A stretch of DNA of 57,963 bases from Cylindrodendrum hubeiense. Lineage: Eukaryota; Ascomycota; Sordariomycetes; Hypocreales; Nectriaceae. Location: assembly GCA_014621425.1 (NCBI GenBank), contig JAANBB010000251.1:1-57963 (forward strand), read 5' to 3'. Numbering within the stretch: position 1 is the stretch's first letter; the number at the start of each line of letters is the position of its first letter. Shown in pieces: positions 32,323-43,929 of the stretch. Below the pieces are notes generated by a model. It had not been told where the DNA came from. It did not search any database and worked only from the letters and a program-made list of their open reading frames with translations. The position numbers were made by a program, and so were the translations under genes.

Positions 32323-34610
32323 GGTGGGCGGGTTGCAAAGAGAAGCAAAGGATAGACAACAGGAAGGCAAAGATGAAGGAATTCAGTTGGCTGGTGTCGT
32401 CTGGTTGTCTGGGCGTCTGGGCGCGGAGTGGGATGGAGGAATCTGCGTCCTCAAAGAGTGAGGCAACGTCAGAAGTGTTTAAGCGACTGGACTTTTTCCT
32501 TTGACCCCGCCATCAGGCGCAGGAAGGCACAGACAGCGCTGGGGGATTTCTTGCCAATGCCCCGCCCATCCCGAAGTGGAAAACTGGAACCCTCGTCATT
32601 GAGTCACCAACGGCCAAAGGTCTACCTTGGGAGTCAGCCCACCGGTTGCGAATTATGACTCTTGGACGGCTGGACACTCAGGTGGCTTGATTGTTTAATA
32701 TTGCACCGTGATCAATGCTGCCGTGCTGCCTAATGAGGCGAGGCTGTGTCCACTTGGTGAGTGAGAAGTTTCGGAGGCCCTGCGAGCAACTACTCAGTCG
32801 CTAGGAAGACACAGGCGAGCAATATCACGAATCATTTCCTAGTTTTCCCTTTTATTTCAACAATCGCTGACCTAATTTAATGCTCTTTAGTGGGCCGAAA
32901 GCCAATTGTAGGCCGGATATTCTCCAACTGGCAGCCATATTGTACCCGGAACTAACAAGGACTATATATTTGGTGATTGCAATCTTATAGATGTGGTGGG
33001 CTTGCCGGGTCCGAAAGTCGGATTTGAATCATCACCGTCAGTTTCACGGGCGGGAGCAGTCAGTTCGGCACCATCCATACATACTACTCCGCCGCCGCAT
33101 TCAGCAGATCACACTTCACCCAACACATGATGTTGGCGTAGACATATGTTGTGCATACAGTTTGTTTACGCACTCCGTTCATTTGCTATTTAGAGTAGCT
33201 GTTCTCGCAACCATACCTAAATGCGCATGAAGGTATGCAAAATGTAGTCGATGGCGCGCAACCCAGGGTTTCCCAGACGGTGTCGTACAATTACTATGCA
33301 CTTAACACAACAATGTAAGCTCGGCTCGGGTTGGAATAAACTGTTATGATAAGGCTATACGTCATTCTGATTCCTCTATTGATAACATAAAGGCCTTGTT
33401 GGAAACTTTGGCTTGGGCTCGGATTTACTGAAACAAGAGCTGCTAATTTAGTAGATCCTATGTAGCGTAGATGACCTGGCGACCGATCCCGGCTGTGCCT
33501 CACAAGTTTCGCGAGGGCATATTTAAGCTGCTTATATTTCACTTTACAGCTTGAGTTTTCGGGTGAATGATATCCAGTAAGGCGTTGACTAAAGCAAGAC
33601 TCAGATCGGAATCTCCGAATGCACTCTATAGGGTAGGACAGGACGGCAACATGTGGATGTGTACCTGGATGGCGAATACACGGTAACGTGCGTCCAATCA
33701 ATCAATCACAAGCTTCCTTGACATTTCTTTCGGGTGTGAGGATGCGGGGGTAAGCTGATGCTGTGTGAGTTTCAGGGCTCATGTGAGACAATACAGCTAC
33801 GAAAACGAGACGTGAGACAGGATTGTTGATGTTTAGACAAGAGCTTGGATGAACAATATAACCGAGGCACTATTCGTCTCATGTCGCCATGTCCCATTCA
33901 GGCAACTCACATGCCCAGCAGGAGCCCGACCAGACCAGATTTCGACCAGCTGGAACCCAAGCTGCATGTGGTTGTTCGTTATCATGGAATGCATGTGGAT
34001 AGCTCTCAGCCACGATACCGATTGAGGCATCCACTTCCCTTACGTCATGCCATGCCTTGATCATGCCTAATCCCGGCTCATCCGCCTTGCTCCAGCAGCG
34101 ACGGACGTCGTTGATAAGGGGGTCTAGAAACGACAGCCCTTGAACGGCATACTGGGCTCTCTTGGATATTACCATTAATGCTGCGTAGGGCGAAGAAGAG
34201 GCCGAGAGGAGGCGAAAATGAGGAGTCCATTGTGCGGAGGAATGCCGCTCGTACCTTAAGTGGCGCTTATCGTCAACTCATCAAGGTCAGTGCGAACATG
34301 CGTCACGTTATCAGCGACGTGGTACCTGCCTGGAATCGCCTTGCCGCTAGCGCTAACGCGGGGGCGGCGCTGGGGCTGATTGGGTCATGCTCCCTCTAGA
34401 GGTCTTAGCAGGTCCCTGTTGCTGGGCAGCTCCTCCCCCGGTTTCACGCAGGGCACCTTCCCATATTACGTCGCTGCCGTGCCCGCCGTTCTCGCTCCGC
34501 CTTCTTCCCTCCTCCATCTTCAGTATCTCCCTCATCTGCATCCATCATCATCACATTCATCGCCGGCAACGCTACACACATCATAATCGATACCGGCACA
34601 GTTAGCAATC
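32323..34610. other. Intergenic upstream of carboxypeptidase Y
   Basis: About 2.3 kb. The first 350 bases are SDO1 promoter. The middle (32800-33800) is AT-rich with no gene seen. A short minus-strand frame at 33879-34175 is listed separately. The last 200 bases are the CPY leader. Confidence 0.5.
33879..34175 (-). CDS. Hypothetical short protein, doubtful
   Basis: An ATG-initiated frame of 98 codons whose product (start MVISKRAQYAVQGLSFLDPLINDVRRCWSK read in two parts) has balanced, protein-like composition rather than the Arg/Pro/Ser bias of the surrounding chance frames. It has no signal peptide, membrane segment or recognised motif. It is rich in Trp (7 of 98) and ends WSGSCWACELPEWDMAT. 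It could be a small gene, a terminal exon or a relic. No splice partner was found and the start context is weak. Confidence 0.2.
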   Translation of the reverse strand: MVISKRAQYAVQGLSFLDPLINDVRRCWSKADEPGLGMIKAWHDVREVDASIGIVAESYPHAFHDNEQPHAAWVPAGRNLVWSGSCWACELPEWDMAT

Positions 34611-36307
34611 ATGCGCTTGTCAACCTCCGCCCTCGTGCTGGGCGCCGCCTCGTCGGTGGTTGGCTTCCAGGACCAGAAGGTCATGGGTGGCGACTCTGAT
34701 AAGCCCATCATTGACTTGGACATGAAGAACCTGCCTCACTGGACCAAGCCTCTCGAGGATATCTTCGGTGAAATCACATCCGAGGCCAAGGCCGCTTGGG
34801 ATGAGATTTCCATGCTCGTGCCCGAGGCCGTCGAGGCCTTCAAGAAGCAGGCCATCGGCGCTAAGCCCAAGCCCAGCTCCCGCCGGCCTGACAGCCACTG
34901 GGACCACATCGTCAAGGGTGCTGAGGTCCAGTCCGTCTGGGTTGAGAAGAATGGCGAGCCTCATCGCGAGGTTGGTGGCAAGCTTGACAACTACAACCTG
35001 CGCGCCAAGAAGGTCGATCCCAAGAGCCTGGGTGTCGACAAGGTCAAGCAGTACAGTGGCTACCTCGATGACGAGGACGAAGACAAGCATCTCTTCTACT
35101 GTGAGTTCACCCGAATTGACTTGTTTATGGCTCGGGCTAATGATTTCAAGGGTTCTTCGAGTCTCGCAACGATCCTGCCAACGACCCCGTTGTCCTGTGG
35201 CTCAACGGCGGCCCCGGCTGTTCCTCTCTGACCGGTCTGTTCCTTGAGCTGGGTCCTTCCTCCATCAACCAGAAGCTCGAGATTGTCAACAACCCCTCCT
35301 CGTGGAACAACAACGCTTCCGTCATCTTCCTCGACCAGCCCGTCAACGTCGGCTACTCCTACAGCGGTGGCTCAGTGAGCAACACTGTTGCCGCTGGCAA
35401 GGACATCTACGCCCTCCTCACTCTCTTCTTCCACCAGTTCCCCGAGTATGCCAAGCAGGACTTCCACATCGCTGGAGAGTCATACGCTGGTCACTACATC
35501 CCCGTTTTCGCCTCGGAGATTCTTTCTCACGAGGACCGAAACATCAACCTCCAGAGTGTCTTGATTGGTAACGGTCTCACCGATGGCTACACTCAATATG
35601 CCTACTACCGCCCCATGGCCTGTGGTGAGGGTGGCTACCCATCCGTCCTGGATGAGAGCGAGTGCCAGTCCATGGACAACGCTCTGCCCCGTTGCCAGAG
35701 CATGATCAAGAGCTGCTACGAGACCGGCAGCTCTTGGTCTTGCGTGCCCGCCAGCATCTACTGCAACAATGCGATGATGGGCCCCTACCAGCGCACTGGC
35801 CAGAATGTCTATGACATCCGAGGAAAGTGCGAGGACGGCAACAACCTGTGCTACTCTGGCCTCGGTTACATCTCAGACTACCTCAACAAGCCCGAGGTCA
35901 TGGAGGCCCTTGGCGCTGAGGTCAGCAGCTACGACAGCTGCAACATGGACATCAACCGCAACTTCCTCTTTGCGGGTGACTGGATGAAGCCCTACCATGA
36001 GGTTGTGCCAGGCGTCCTGGAGAAGATTCCCGTCCTGATCTATGCTGGTGATGCCGACTTTATCTGCAACTGGCTCGGCAACCAGGCCTGGACCAACGCT
36101 CTTGAGTGGCCCGGCCAGAAGGGCTTTGTGAACGCCGACATCGAGTCTCTGAAGATTGAGGAGAGCTCTGAGGAGTACGGCAAGGTCAAGTCGAGCGGCA
36201 ACTTCACCTTCATGCAGATCTATGGCGCCGGCCACATGGTGCCCATGGACCAGCCTGAGTCGTCTATTGACTTCTTTAACCGCTGGTTGGGTGGTGAGTG
36301 GTTCTAA
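34611..36307 (+). CDS. cpyA: Vacuolar carboxypeptidase Y (serine carboxypeptidase S10)
   Basis: Two exons (34611-35100, 35151-36307) give 548 residues. The 50-nt intron splits the Trp codon of [17 protein letters not shown], and its acceptor is AAG rather than CAG. The N-terminus [19 protein letters not shown] is a signal peptide. A propeptide follows to about residue 130, and then the peptidase S10 fold. The substrate-binding motif [11 protein letters not shown] and the catalytic triad are all present: S274 in [11 protein letters not shown]466 in [12 protein letters not shown] and H525 in [11 protein letters not shown]. Paired cysteines in the insertion ([27 protein letters not shown]) match the CPY disulphide pattern. 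The enzyme removes C-terminal residues from peptides in the vacuole after proteolytic maturation, and the family is the classical vacuolar sorting marker. Codon bias indicates good expression. Confidence 0.97.
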
Positions 36308-36917
36308 ATTGAACTGGAGCCTGGATGAGAGGCATGTGACTATGTGACTTGCTGGCCAGCAAGGAGGTTATGAATATTGTTATGTACAAGTACACTCATG
36401 CAAGTTGTCGGTTTGCGAGTTGGATAGCAGAGTCACAGAGCTGACAAGCTGCGAACCTGTTGGCCGACCCGCAGATATAGATAAACATGAATGTATAAAT
36501 CAGGAAGAACCAAGTACACGCATTGTGTTGAAGATGTGATTGATGATTGATATGTGAATAGTATCGCATGACAGAGACGATGTCGTAGACTCTACTCAAG
36601 TCGGTCATGTATGGAGGAGGCTTCATTCAACCAGATGAATACATCGGGCTGAGAGTGCATAGACGGGGGTCCACGGACTTGTGAACATGGACTCGTAAAC
36701 ATGGATGCGTCTCATCGAGAACCGGAACACGTGCAGGGAGCGGGACTTGGCGCCGAGACAGCGTCGGGATGTATGTGCAAGTCCGACGGAGAGTTGCGCG
36801 GCGAAAGTTCCCCACTCTCGGCCGAAGGGCGGAAGCGAGGATGCCAGGGAGGAGGGGACCCTGGTTTGTCAAGGTTGAGTGCGAGATCTACCGCAGCACG
36901 TATGATGCACTACCTGG

Positions 36918-36950
36918 CAGGTAGGTAGGTACCTTACCTAGGTAGGTAGG
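36918..36950. repeat. TAGGTA motif cluster with palindromes
   Basis: Consecutive TAGG units flank GGTACC and ACCTAGGT palindromes within 33 bases. The units are the same as in the other clusters in the window. Confidence 0.75.
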
Positions 36951-37485
36951 GAGGGGCCTGTGTTTTTGCCTGGGGGTTATGGTAGCGGTTTCGCCTGTAA
37001 ATGCGCTCTTGGACCCCTGGAGCTTAGGCTGTCAGATGGGCGGCCTGCCTTTGTCCGGGAACAGACACGAGAATCGCCTATGAAAAGTTGGGCGCCGATG
37101 GGGTTGAGTGATGCGTCTTCTCCGTTCCGTGGTGGGCGTCTCATTCGCGCCAACCAGCGCCGAAGAGGGTTGCCTGTTTGGGAAGTAAGGGACCGAAGGG
37201 TGGTGACACTCGGCTCTCAGGTCCCTCCCGGTCGCGTGCGTGATAGGTACCGAGTACGTACATCCGATGGGCCAAGGATTCTCACCCGGTGCCAAAACTG
37301 ACCAGGGAGGTACTATTTTGGGCGGTCAAGCCCGGACGGGCGGGCACCTCTGAGAAGAGAACGGCAAGCGGTTTTGTTGAGGACCTCGCCCGTCCGGGTC
37401 GGTGAGGTCGTCATCCGCGGCTCGGCGGACGGCTTGCATAAAAAGACAAAAAACTCAAAGTTGGAAGGGGTTGTTCAGGGTGGGA

Positions 37486-37514
37486 GCCAGGCCGAGCCAG
37501 GCCGAGCCAGGCCG
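37486..37514. repeat. Tandem repeat (GAGCCAGGCC)3
   Basis: Three perfect 10-nt copies, intergenic. Confidence 0.9.
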
Positions 37515-39193
37515 ACTGCTACTGGTTTGAGTGACACTGCATTGGGGGGATGGGAGGATGGAGGCTGTTGATGGAACGACAAGTATGGACAACAAGTATG
37601 GACGACAAGTAGGTACCCCATGGACGACGGACAGAGAACGCATGTGATCGAGTCCAGGATAGTGTGTGTACATGGAATACGTCAATTGCACAGCACCTGG
37701 CTCTCAATTAGATCAGAACAGGAGCAGAGGCAGGGGTTGCATGGACCGTTGAAGTTGGAGCTACGACGTCCGCACACTAAATCAACGACGCCAACAGCGA
37801 TCCCAGAAAGGAGAGGCACGAAACTGACCATTGTCGATCTGGAGGCGTGATCCGATCCCGCTTCGGCGGCACATAACGGACATGGGCACAATGGACGTAT
37901 CGTCGCGAGATTTGGCATCATGACTGCGGGCGACGTGGGATATCTCGGTTTCCTCTCACCCTCCGACTTGAGGGTTGGCGTCCCAATGACGGGGCCCTGG
38001 GGGGAAAAAGAGACGAGCAGAGGCTCCACAACCACGGGAGGCGAAAATCGGGCATTGCATTAGTGCTTCCCCAACAAAAATCGGCTGGGCGATTGCTGAG
38101 CTTGTTTGGTTGGTTTCGGTCTCTGGAAGCGCTCTCCTCGGGGCTCTGTCCGCTGCCAGATATCGGTTGGTACCCATCATACTTCCCCGCTTGCCTCGGA
38201 GCGCAGCATTGTGCAGAGCAATGTACATTGCCATCGCTGAAGAGATACAGACGCCTAGATGGCGCTGGCAGGCGGGTTTGGCCCAGAAGCACTAACACAT
38301 GCGAAGTAGCTCCTGCTGTCCCTGAGGCTGCGGCGACGTCAACCGTTCCGGGTTGCAGCAGATGGAGGCACCCGTTCGATGCAGGCTTCTCGAAGGAGAA
38401 TGGCGGAGAGGAGAGGGGGGGCGGATGAAACCCAACACCGAGATCCCGTTGCGTCCCGCCTATCCTGCGCGGCCGTCAGGGCCATAGGAAGTCACGCGCA
38501 TGATGGCATCTCTTGACGTCTCCGATCGCGGGCTCCTCAATCGAAGGCGGGTAGATGCGACAGACGATGGATGGCCTATCCGAGCATCCATCGTGTGCCG
38601 TATCGTGTCGCTTTTCATATTTCCTGTGGTGAATCAACCGTCCAGGTGAAATGCCAGGATGGATCTTGAATGTCTGGCGCGCAAGGCACGCACTGTAACA
38701 AACTGTCACAGACTGTAGCAAAAGCCCAGCAAAATTCACAGCCTCTGCACGCCAGCCTGCGAGCCGCGGCTCAGGGTCCCCCGGACCCACTCCACAAGCT
38801 CCGTACCTAGAGGAGGTGCCCTGAAGGGGCCTATCATCTATTATGTACCACGTACGTAGCAAGTTACTTTTGGCCCCCTCCGACCGCGTGCCACTCGCTG
38901 GCCTGCCTGTGTCGTATTTCTCACCCCTCGTTCAGTTCGGTGATAGGGGAAGCGGGAAATTTACACGACTTGACGACGAGTTTGGGGTGTCATTTCGGAC
39001 AGTCTTATCCAAGACCAGGTTTCCAGTTGGCCAAGCATGTAACGTATCTGTGCCCGTGTTGGGAGAGACACGACGGACCAGAGAGACGCATGCCATGATT
39101 GGCACAGGGTGACAAACATGTTTACGGCGCACCGAGTAGAGAGCTACTGCAATCCGTCGCGGGAGCCAGATGCGATGAGACACGACCTCACGA

Positions 39194-39243
39194 CAGACAC
39201 AGACATATACACAGACAAGTACACAGACATGTACACAGACACG
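39194..39243. repeat. Tandem repeat (ACACAGACAnnT)n
   Basis: Four to five degenerate units based on ACACAGACA with a variable spacer, intergenic. Confidence 0.8.
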
Positions 39244-40108
39244 CAAGACATTATCCACTATTGGCACAAACCACCAACGTCTTTCTTCTTCTCGAGTCCC
39301 CCACGTACGTACCTACCTACTTGGGGAGGCAGCTTCGCCAGGCAGGACAGGTACCTTTTTGTACCTCTTCTTCCCTTTCCAATATACCGACGGAGCTAGG
39401 AGAATTGGTTGCTGAGTTTGGGCGACCAGGCGGCACCAGTCTTCAGAGCCTCCAGCGGGTGCCAATCTCCTTCCCTGTCTGGTACGTGTTTGCCTTGGCC
39501 CCTTCCCTGTCTGGACCCCGGTCCCCGGCCCCAGTCCCCCACCCTTAGCAGCCAAGGCAGGTCCGTCCCAGGTGCGAAAAAAGTGTCTGGCCAAGCACCC
39601 CGAGGTCGACTCTTAAACTAGACGTCTCTCGCCCGCTCTCTTCTCCTCTCCTTCCCGCGTCTTTGTCCTCTTCTTCAGAATCCTCTGTCGTCATATCGAC
39701 TTCTCAATTGCTCTTCTATACCCTCCTGCCTCACCTTAGCTTGGCTTGGCTTGGCTATCACGTCCTTCTCCCTTCTCCTTCTTCCCACTCCCCACTCCCC
39801 ACTCGCCATTTCTTGTTCTTGACGAACAAGTACCACACGACAACCGCCAAAAGAAAAGCCAACAAGGACCCAATCGTCCCCAACGGTCTCGGGAACCGGG
39901 TTCTTTCGCCCTCGACTTACCCATAGAGCTTCTTTGGAGAAGCCCTACGCTTTCGCCAACCACTACGCGAAGCAATTCCTCCGTCCATTGACCCGTCTTC
40001 GCCTCCCCCAGCGCTGACCAAGTCAATTGACTCGCGACGAGGCCACCAAAGCCTTCACTTCTCCCAACTCTCTTCACCAACTCCCTCACAACCTGCACAG
40101 CCGTCACC

Positions 40109-41609
40109 ATGGCAAACCTTGGCCAGCTGTTCCGCATCCTGCCGGACTCCAGCCTCTTTGGCTTCCCTCCCGCCAATGCGCCGGCACCGATCCCTCCTCT
40201 GGCTGTTCCGACCTCGATCATGCGCCCCTTCAATATCCCAGACCACATCTTCGTCGCTGCGCTCGACTACACGGTCCCCTTAACCATTGCTACTCTTTAT
40301 GCCGTCACCATCAAGAGCCTCAATGTCTACAACAAGTCCCACAACAAGAAGCCCTGGGCAATCAGCAAAACCCGCCCCTTCTTCGTCTTTGTGGTCCTCC
40401 ACAACATCTTCCTCGCCGTCTACTCTGCCTGGACCTTCTGGGGCATGCTCGGTGGCATGAGGAGGAGCATTCTCAACCCCATGGGGCCTGATGGCTTGGT
40501 CGGCACCGTCGATAGCTTCTGCCGTCTGCATGGTAGCTCTGGCCCTGGAAACTCCATCTACTACGACGATGCCTCGAGCTCTTTCATCTCCGCAGCGGGG
40601 GGTGCCCCCATTGTGGATGGCTTCCCCAGTCGTACCGAGATGGGTCGCATGTGGAACGAGGGTCTTGCTTACTACGGCTGGATCTTCTATCTCAGCAAGT
40701 TCTACGAGGTCCTCGACACCTTCATTATTCTGGCCAAGGGCAAGCTGAGCTCCACCCTCCAGACTTACCACCACGCTGGTGCTATGCTCTCCATGTGGGC
40801 TGGTATGCGCTACATGTCCGCTCCCATCTGGATGTTCGTCCTCGTCAACTCATTTATTCATGCCTTGATGGTGAGTTTTGTCCCTGAACGTCTCCTAAAA
40901 TAATATTCCCGCAGCTAACTTTGCATCGTTTTAGTACTTCTATTACACCTTGACTGCATTCTCGATCAGGGTCCCCACTCCCGTCAAGCGCACTCTTACC
41001 TCGATGCAAATCACCCAGTTCCTGGTTGGCGCCTCGTACGCTATGGTCCACTCCTTCGTCGCTTACACGGCGCCCCTGACCGTTACTCGCACCAACTCTG
41101 TTGTTGTTGGGGATGAACCCGCTGCTCCCTTGGATTCTATTATCCCCACCGTTGCTGCAAATGCCATTGAGTCCCTGAAGATGTACATCTTTGGCGCTGC
41201 TGGCGCTGCGACCCCTGGCGCCGAGCCTGTCGCCGAGCCGTCCCACGTCGAGATGATGGGCTCTACCGAGACCCGATACATTTCTCAGCCATGCATCGCC
41301 ACTACTGGCGAGACTTTTGCTATCTGGCTCAATGTGGTGTACCTCGCACCCCTTACCTACCTTTTTGTGAGCTTCTTCATCGCCAGCTACGTGAAGCGTA
41401 GCAATGCCGCTACCAAGATTGGTGGCAAGAAGGCCACGCCTAGCGTCAATGACAACGTTGCCCTCGCCGAGAAGGCCGGTTGGGATGCCGCCAAGGGAAT
41501 CGAGAAGGAAGTTTATGGTGGAGAGAGCATGATCAACGGCTCGTCTGACGAGAACACCTCCTCTCCTCCACCGAAGAAGGCTAACGGCAAGGCCCGACGG
41601 AGGGCTTAG
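40109..41609 (+). CDS. ELO-family fatty-acid elongase (3-ketoacyl-CoA synthase)
   Basis: Two exons (40109-40870, 40935-41609) join in phase 0 through a 64-nt intron (GTGAGT...TTTTAG) to give 478 residues. Several membrane helices are visible. ELO motifs lie in the middle: YLSKFYEVLDTFIILAKGK (KxxExxDT) and LQTYHHAGAMLSMWAGMRYM, with H221 and H222. The next helices are WMFVLVNSFIHALMYFYY and the continuation across the exon junction. The product catalyses the malonyl-CoA condensation that lengthens fatty acids in the ER membrane. The first histidine of the classical HxxHH box is Gln here (Q218). I believe this is shared by a fungal ELO subfamily with long loops. The C-terminus is lysine-rich (KKANGKARRRA), which is compatible with ER retention. 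Chain-length preference is not predictable by eye. Confidence 0.92.
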
Positions 41610-42906
41610 AGATCCGATGAGCAAGAGGAGCTTTGTGGAAAGAAAAAAAAGGACCGGTGGAGGATGAATACTACTTGTGCACTTGGCCGAGTGATTTGGC
41701 ATATTTCTACATGCCCAAAGGGGATTCATATCCTTTGTTGCATGAGGAGGTTTGATGCTATGTAGGGTACGATACATATGAATTGCATAGGTAGACTCAA
41801 AAGAAGGAAGGAAAAATGAAATAAGCGATAGACCGTCTCTGATGAACTTGGGATTTTACCTTACGTTACCCATTTAACTGATTTGAGGCTGCCATTCTTG
41901 TCATGAAGCTGTATAAGTCTACGGGCAACTTGATGCTCGTTTGTTTACGTTGGTAGGTATTGTGTGTAGCAACACTGGACAGGATCAAAACCATCACGCT
42001 GTTTCCCCTGGTTAGAGCACAAGATATATCGGAAATATACCACGGATTTGAGAGGTAAGCATTCTCTATTTCACACTATCACACCCCTTCTTTTCTCTTT
42101 TGTCTATACAAATTCCTTTTCTAGCTTGTAAGCTTTGACTGAGCTCGTATATGAAAAGATCTATACCCCCCACACCTAGCCGTGCCCTGGAGTCACTTCA
42201 TTGCTTACAGAGAGATGTTAAAGTCACTAGTAGTTTATAATACGCAAATTTGTTTAAGTCTTCAAAACCGTATGATTATCTATATCTCGTTGCGGGGGGT
42301 ATATGGCCCCGGCAATGGCCAGCCGCAAAATAAGACTCAATCCTGATATGTTTCCTGCCTGAGATGGCTCATAATCCTCGCCCTCTATATGTGTGTGCGT
42401 AACGCCGCTCGCCGAAAAAAAAGCATTAGTGACGAACCCGGTGAATAATTCCCGCCCCCGTGTGGGAGCAGGTCCGGGCCAAAACAGCAACTCGTGTGTC
42501 GCGTAAACCCTCAATAAACCAGAATAAAAAAGGACCGCAAAAAAAGAGGCAGGTTGGATGATCCTGCTAATCCATGACGCCTCGCTTTGGAAGATCAACA
42601 ATGAAACAGGGTTCTGGGAGCGGCTGATGGGCTGCATCCGGGGTGGTGATGGATATGTATGTGGGGCCGGTGAGGAGTGCCCGAAGGAGGAAGGAGGATG
42701 GGGTGATTGGCGGGCTCAGGCTGAGACCTGAGTCCATCGTCGTGTGATTTCTCTCAATCTATTGTAGTTCGGTCATGGCTTCGTGAAGCGACTCGAATCG
42801 AATCGCTTCGGGTATCTCTTGCTGCCTCTCGGGGTAGTAATAGTGGGGTTGGTTGTAGGTATGTTGTGAGGGGGTGAATGACGATGGGAGGAGAGTCGGA
42901 TTGCGC
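41610..42906. other. Intergenic between convergent genes
   Basis: Holds the 3' UTRs of the elongase (+) and the FYVE gene (-). It is AT-rich in the middle (about 41800-42600). A 127-codon minus-strand frame at 42254-42637 is probably FYVE-gene 3' flank. I see no RNA gene. Confidence 0.5.
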
Positions 42907-43929
42907 TCAGAATGTGCTCCAGTTCCAGTCTCGGGGGACACTGGCTGCAATCTCGGGTCCACGGGGGAGCATGGCACCGTCGCCTGGCCCGGCAGAGATG
43001 GGCGTGGAAGGTGTGTCATGGATATCGGAGGACGCTGCGCTCGAAGCCTGGCTGTTGTTGCGGCTGTACCAGACCTTGAACTCCTCAAAGCAGTGGCCAC
43101 AGGTGCGCGAGGGCGCAGCTCGGGGGTTGAACTTGGCACTCTGATCAAGAGGCACGAGGAAAGTCGAGTGCCAATCGCAGAAGATGTTACCGCATTTGCG
43201 GCAGTGATGGCGACGGGTGAAGTAGCTGAAAGAGCGTTTGCAGGTTGCATCATCGCAGACTGAGGACTCGATATCGGCCTGGAGGAGCGGTTGTTAGTCA
43301 TGTGTACACAACCCGGGGTATGGCGCGCGACTTGAGACAGCATGCGGCGGTAGGTGACGGGGTGAGATTGTTTAAGACACGGGCGCGAGGGGAATGCGAC
43401 ATCCGTGCAAGGGAAGGCGGGTGGCGGGCAGAATGAACAAACTCACCTTCCAGTGTTTGCGGGTGGGCAGGGCCGTCACCTCGGGGAACAAGTCCAGGTC
43501 GAAGTCGCCGTCGATGCTGCTCCGGCTGCTATCGCCAGTCGAGGTGCGGGTGAGGCGGTGGCCGAAGACGGACATGCCGGGTAGGTTCATGATGCTGCTG
43601 TTGGTGCGTCGCAGGGTGAGGTCGGAGTCGGAGCTTGAGGCCGAGGCGGCATCATCGGCCTTGGGCTTGACCGTCTTGGATGGAAACAGATTGGGACGCA
43701 GTGCGGCAGGCATGTACATGGGGCGGACATGGCGAGCGTGGTATGCCTTCGGCGAGGTGGGATTTGACACCGAGTCCGGGCTTGTGGACTGGGAGGTGCT
43801 GAGAGGCGAGATCTGAGGCCCAACGGGGATCTGGAAAGACTGGGTGCGCTGATGAGTCCGCTGTTGGGGGAAGAAATGGCGGGACTGCTGGTCGCCCGGC
43901 AGGGTGGGCATGATGAGGTCGGCGGCCAT
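42907..43929 (-). CDS. FYVE zinc-finger protein
   Basis: Two exons on the minus strand (43929-43447 and 43278-42907) are separated by a 168-nt intron with a GTGAGT donor, CTAAC branch and CTCCAG acceptor. The product has 284 residues if it starts at MAADLIMPTLPGDQQ. Residues 1-155 are Ser/Thr/Pro-rich and probably disordered, including QRTHQRTQSFQIPVGP. The junction creates the FYVE opening WKADIESSVC (WxxD), followed by CDDATC, the basic RRHHCRKCG box that binds phosphatidylinositol 3-phosphate, and GNIFC, then TCGHC near the end of the finger. This is a complete set of zinc ligands. A Ser-rich tail ends DWNWSTF. Such proteins dock on endosomal or vacuolar membranes; the partner is unknown. 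A strong acceptor upstream (44058) suggests a leader intron, and a longer N-terminus is possible. Confidence 0.88.

Larger units (their letters stand above)
36308..40108. other. Long intergenic region with motif clusters
   Basis: About 3.8 kb without a supportable gene. It contains a TAGGTA palindromic cluster (36918-36950), a GAGCCAGGCC repeat (37486-37514), an ACACAGACA-type repeat (39194-39243), TACCTA units near 39304-39320 and, from about 39600, a long C/T-rich leader for the elongase. Confidence 0.5.

Noticed and set aside
42254..42637. Minus-strand frame of 127 codons downstream of the FYVE gene
   Set aside because: Begins with an ATG but lies directly in the FYVE 3' flank, lacks splice or domain evidence and is mixed hydrophobic low-information sequence.
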